Below are positions 6,209-8,434 of a stretch of DNA of 8,434 nt, one piece after another (positions within the stretch are counted from its first letter, which is position 1; every line of letters begins with the position of its first letter). Source of the DNA: Thermococcus sp. (GTDB lineage Archaea; Methanobacteriota_B; Thermococci; Thermococcales; Thermococcaceae); the NCBI GenBank assembly GCA_011050175.1, contig DRGF01000152.1:1-8434 (forward strand), in the 5' to 3' direction. A program made the translations under genes and the position numbers. Under the pieces are notes generated by a model, which worked only from the letters and a program-made list of their open reading frames with translations, was not told where the DNA came from and did not search any database.

Positions 6209-6212
6209 GGTG
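6206..6212 (+). promoter_or_regulatory. Ribosome binding site of the EamA gene fused to the nadE stop codon
   Basis: TGAGGTG contains the nadE stop and a GAGGTG site, 5 nt before ATG 6218. It is the fourth junction of this type in the window and indicates coupled translation of nadE and the transporter gene. Confidence 0.7.
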
Positions 6213-6217
6213 AGCCC

Positions 6218-7072
6218 ATGAAGCGTGGTTACATTTTCGTTTTTCTAGCCGCCTCCATGTGGGGTACTCTGGGTATATTCGCCAAGTACCTCGACGGCTT
6301 TGGCCTCAGCCCATTCACCATGGTATTTTACCGCGTTCTCTTCGCGCTGATGCTTCTTGGTGCGTACCTCAAGCTCCGGGGAATTAAACTGTCCATAGGA
6401 AAGGAGAGACTGAAGTTCTATGCCGTCTACGGGTTCTTCAGTATATTCCTGTTCTATACCCTCTACTTCTACACTGTGACAATCTCCTCTGTCTCCCTTG
6501 CGGTTCTCCTCCTGTACACTGCCCCTGTGTACTCGATAGTCCTGGGCAGGCTGGTCTTCAAGGAGCCAATGAGCAGGGAGAAGCTCATCGCCCTCGGTAT
6601 GGTCATGGCTGGAGTGGTTCTCGTCAACGGTTCCGGGACCGAGGTCTCGGCCAGGGCACTTATATTTGGTCTCCTTACAGGGCTGACCTACGCCCTCTAC
6701 GGAGTCCTGGCCAAGCTCGCCGTGAGGAAAGAAGAACCCGAGAAGGCCCTCTTCTACACCCTGCTGTTCGGGCTCCTCTTTCTCCTACCCTTCACTGACT
6801 TCAGGGTTCCCGCCGCGGCAGTTCCGTATCTCTTCGCGCTGGCCCTGTTCCCGACGTTTCTTGGCTACATTCTCTATAACCACGCGCTGAGGGAAGTCGA
6901 GGTCAGCAGGGCGAGCATAGTCGCCACGATAGAACCTGTGGTCGCCATAGTCCTGGCATTCGTTCTCTTCGGCGAGAGACTGAGTGCGGCACAGCTCGCC
7001 GGCGCCGCCCTGATCATAGGCGGCTCAATGATAGTGCACAGGGGGGAGAAGAAACAGAAGGAAGTCCACTAA
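6218..7072 (+). CDS. EamA/DMT-superfamily transporter
   Basis: Integral membrane protein of 284 aa with about ten hydrophobic helices in two homologous halves (about 5-137 and 146-273), the layout of the EamA (RhaT/DMT) family of metabolite exporters or permeases. The repeated family motif is visible twice: APVYSIVLGRLVFKEPMS (102-119) and EPVVAIVLAFVLFGERLS (239-256), each followed by a Gly-rich helix (GMVMAGVVL; GAALIIGGSMI). The N-terminal AASMWGTLGIFAKYL is also characteristic. The C-terminal tail is short and basic (HRGEKKQKEVH). Substrates in this family range from amino acids to nucleosides and other metabolites and cannot be read from sequence; being downstream of nadE is suggestive of nothing firm. 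Its TAA overlaps the stop codon of the convergent glnA by 4 bp, leaving no intergenic space for a terminator. Confidence 0.9.
   Translation: MKRGYIFVFLAASMWGTLGIFAKYLDGFGLSPFTMVFYRVLFALMLLGAYLKLRGIKLSIGKERLKFYAVYGFFSIFLFYTLYFYTVTISSVSLAVLLLYTAPVYSIVLGRLVFKEPMSREKLIALGMVMAGVVLVNGSGTEVSARALIFGLLTGLTYALYGVLAKLAVRKEEPEKALFYTLLFGLLFLLPFTDFRVPAAAVPYLFALALFPTFLGYILYNHALREVEVSRASIVATIEPVVAIVLAFVLFGERLSAAQLAGAALIIGGSMIVHRGEKKQKEVH
7041..7064 (-). terminator. Pyrimidine-rich tract that may end the glnA transcript
   Basis: On the minus strand, just past the glnA stop, the transcript would run through a pyrimidine tract (CTTCCTTCTGTTTCTTCTCC and then further C). It lies inside the 3' end of the EamA coding region. 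It is less T-rich than the clear terminators elsewhere here, so the call is weak, but it is the nearest candidate where the two genes meet without a gap. Confidence 0.25.
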
Positions 7073-8394
7073 ATGTGGAAGTACCTTTCGAGCTCCCACT
7101 CAGTCACCTTCTTTGTTTCCGCGGGAACCTTCCGTGAGGACAGATACTCGAGGTAGTCCTCCCACTCGCGTTCTTTGTACTCCACGAAGTTCCGGTATGC
7201 ACCGCCCAATGCACCCCTTACGACACGATCCCTTTTCAGCTCCTCAAGGGCCTCCCCGAGGCTTTCGGGCAGGGTATCAATACCCAGTCTGACTCTCTCT
7301 GACTCGTCCATCTCGTAGACGTTTGCCTCGGTGTATGCCTCTGGATCCACTCTCCTTTTTATACCGTCGAGTCCGGCCATCAGAACCGCCGCGAACGCCA
7401 GATAGGGGTTTGCGCTTGGATCCGGGCAGCGGTACTCTATCCTTGCCCCTTTGCCCCAGAACGCGGGAACCCTTATCAGGGTGCTCCTGTTGCGGTACCC
7501 CCAGCTGATGTAAACCGGCGCCTCATAACCTGGAACGAGGCGCTTGTAGCTGTTTACCGTCGGGTTAGTAACGGCAGAGAGCGCCCTCGCGTGCTTCAGA
7601 AGGCCGCCTAGAAAGTGCATTGCAGTCTCACTGAGGCCGTCCTCTCCGATGAACGCGTTCTCCCCGTCCCTCCAGAGGCTTATGTGGAGGTGCATTCCGT
7701 TCCCGGGAAGTCCGTGGGGGGGCTTGGGCATGAAGGTCGCGTATAGTCCACGCATCTCCGCTGCCGCTTTGACGACATGTTTGAAGCTGACTACGTTATC
7801 GGCGGTTTTGAGGGCCTCATCGTAGCGGAAGCCTATCTCGTGCTGAGACTTCCCTACCTCGTGATGGAGAACCTCCGGGACGAGTCCAATGGTTCGCATG
7901 TGGAGTGCTATCTCCCTCCGCAGGGTGCGGGCGCCGTCAAGTGTGACAATGTCAAAATAGCCCCCACTGTCCGGTATCTTGAGCTCCCACGTTCCGTTCT
8001 TTTTGAAGAGGTAGAACTCCGGCTCCGGGCCGATGTATGCCTTAAAGCCCTCCTTTTCAAGTTTCTCGATCGCCGCCCTGAGCACTCCCCTTGGGTCGGC
8101 GCCGTATGGTTTTCCGTCCTTGTAGATGTAGCCGTAAACCCTCGCTATCCCCTCCCATGGGACATCCTCGTAGGTACTCGGATCTGCCTTGAGGACGAGG
8201 TCGCTGTCTTCTATGCCCTGGAACCCGGGTATGGACGAACCGTCGAATGCTATTCCCTCCGCCAGTACATCTTCGTATCTCTCCGCGGGTATCTCCATGC
8301 CCTTTGGAACTCCGTTGATGTCGACGAAGACCAGCTGGATGAACGCGGGTGACTTGACTCCTGGGGCGATTCCAACTGTGGAAATTTCGTTCAT
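7069..8394 (-). CDS. glnA: Glutamine synthetase, type I
   Basis: Cytosolic enzyme that makes glutamine from glutamate, ammonia and ATP, the main ammonia-assimilating step; type I enzymes are dodecamers. The 441-aa length matches short type I (alpha-like) enzymes. Visible elements: N-terminal beta-grasp with FDGSSIPGF (50-58), metal-site GPEPEFYLF (122-130), HHEVGKSQHEIGF (177-189), ATP-binding KPPHGLPGNGMHLHISLW (224-241) with His235 and His237, the glutamate flap NPTVNSYKRLVPGYEAP (277-293), the RNRSTLIRVP segment (301-310) and RIEYRCPDPSANPYLA (318-333). The region where adenylylated enzymes have their Tyr-Asp-Leu-Pro site instead reads NVYEMDESERVRLG (358-371), and no beta-type insertion is evident, so adenylylation control is unlikely. 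Position 60, where Bacillus subtilis has the feedback-control Arg62, is Gly. ATG 8394 is chosen because GGTGAT precedes it; a GTG at 8403 overlaps that site. Confidence 0.97.
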   Translation of the reverse strand: MNEISTVGIAPGVKSPAFIQLVFVDINGVPKGMEIPAERYEDVLAEGIAFDGSSIPGFQGIEDSDLVLKADPSTYEDVPWEGIARVYGYIYKDGKPYGADPRGVLRAAIEKLEKEGFKAYIGPEPEFYLFKKNGTWELKIPDSGGYFDIVTLDGARTLRREIALHMRTIGLVPEVLHHEVGKSQHEIGFRYDEALKTADNVVSFKHVVKAAAEMRGLYATFMPKPPHGLPGNGMHLHISLWRDGENAFIGEDGLSETAMHFLGGLLKHARALSAVTNPTVNSYKRLVPGYEAPVYISWGYRNRSTLIRVPAFWGKGARIEYRCPDPSANPYLAFAAVLMAGLDGIKRRVDPEAYTEANVYEMDESERVRLGIDTLPESLGEALEELKRDRVVRGALGGAYRNFVEYKEREWEDYLEYLSSRKVPAETKKVTEWELERYFHI

Positions 8395-8424
8395 TTTTAT
8401 CACCAGGTGAATGCTCTAATGTTC

Positions 8425-8434
8425 AGATTTATGC
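8425..8434 (-). promoter_or_regulatory. Possible TATA element of glnA at the window edge
   Basis: On the minus strand the window begins GCATAAATCT. The ATAAAT core is about 35 nt before the glnA ATG, so transcription would start near 8404, giving a leader of about 10 nt that carries the GGTGAT ribosome binding site. The BRE and any operator upstream would lie outside the window, so this stays tentative. Confidence 0.4.

Noticed and set aside
7777..8352. Open frame of 191 codons on the + strand opposite glnA.
   Set aside because: It lies wholly antisense to a clear, well-conserved glutamine synthetase, has no ribosome binding site, and its composition is explained by the complement of GC-biased codons.
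8401..8403. GTG as an alternative glnA start on the - strand.
   Set aside because: It is part of the GGTGAT binding site in front of the ATG at 8394, and the longer N-terminus adds nothing conserved.

Overview
The window looks like a chromosomal segment of a hyperthermophilic euryarchaeon of the order Thermococcales, most likely Thermococcus. The grounds are: (i) the left-edge protein ends in a Thr-rich linker plus a Cys-Gly-Pro / hydrophobic / Arg-Arg-Arg-Lys tail, the CGP-CTERM signal described from Thermococcales; (ii) ribosome binding sites are the archaeal GAGGTG/GGTGA type, often fused to the upstream stop codon; (iii) a TATA box with an archaeal-style T-rich terminator is visible; (iv) all proteins are highly charged and archaeal in character. 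The genus is inferred, not proven.

Left part (1-4898, + strand): a binding-protein-dependent ABC importer of the dipeptide/oligopeptide (Dpp/Opp) family. The 3' end of a surface-anchored protein, most likely the solute-binding component, is followed by a T-rich terminator and a 217-bp intergenic region with its own TATA box. Then comes a tight dppB-dppC-dppD-dppF operon (two permeases, two ATPases; gaps of 10-11 nt). The substrate could be peptides or, as for several archaeal members of this family, oligosaccharides; the sequence here does not decide. DppC carries a roughly 200-residue extracytoplasmic insertion, the main oddity of the window. Both ATPases keep intact ATP-binding motifs and a four-cysteine C-terminal domain.

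Middle part (4954-7072, + strand): a second apparent operon with an unrecognised two-helix membrane protein, ammonia-dependent NAD+ synthetase (nadE, overlapping the upstream gene by 23 bp), and an EamA/DMT-family ten-helix transporter.

Right part (7069-8394, - strand): a complete type I glutamine synthetase (glnA), convergent with the EamA gene and overlapping it by 4 bp at the stop codons; its putative promoter lies at the window edge.

The functional theme is nitrogen supply: uptake of (probably) peptides, ammonia assimilation into glutamine, and ammonia use for NAD+. Gene content is otherwise ordinary for the lineage. I see no mobile element, CRISPR array, tRNA or rRNA, and no clear sign of a previously undescribed system; the points most worth checking are the DppC insertion, a 16-codon leader ORF before dppB, the stop-codon/Shine-Dalgarno fusions and the unknown membrane protein.
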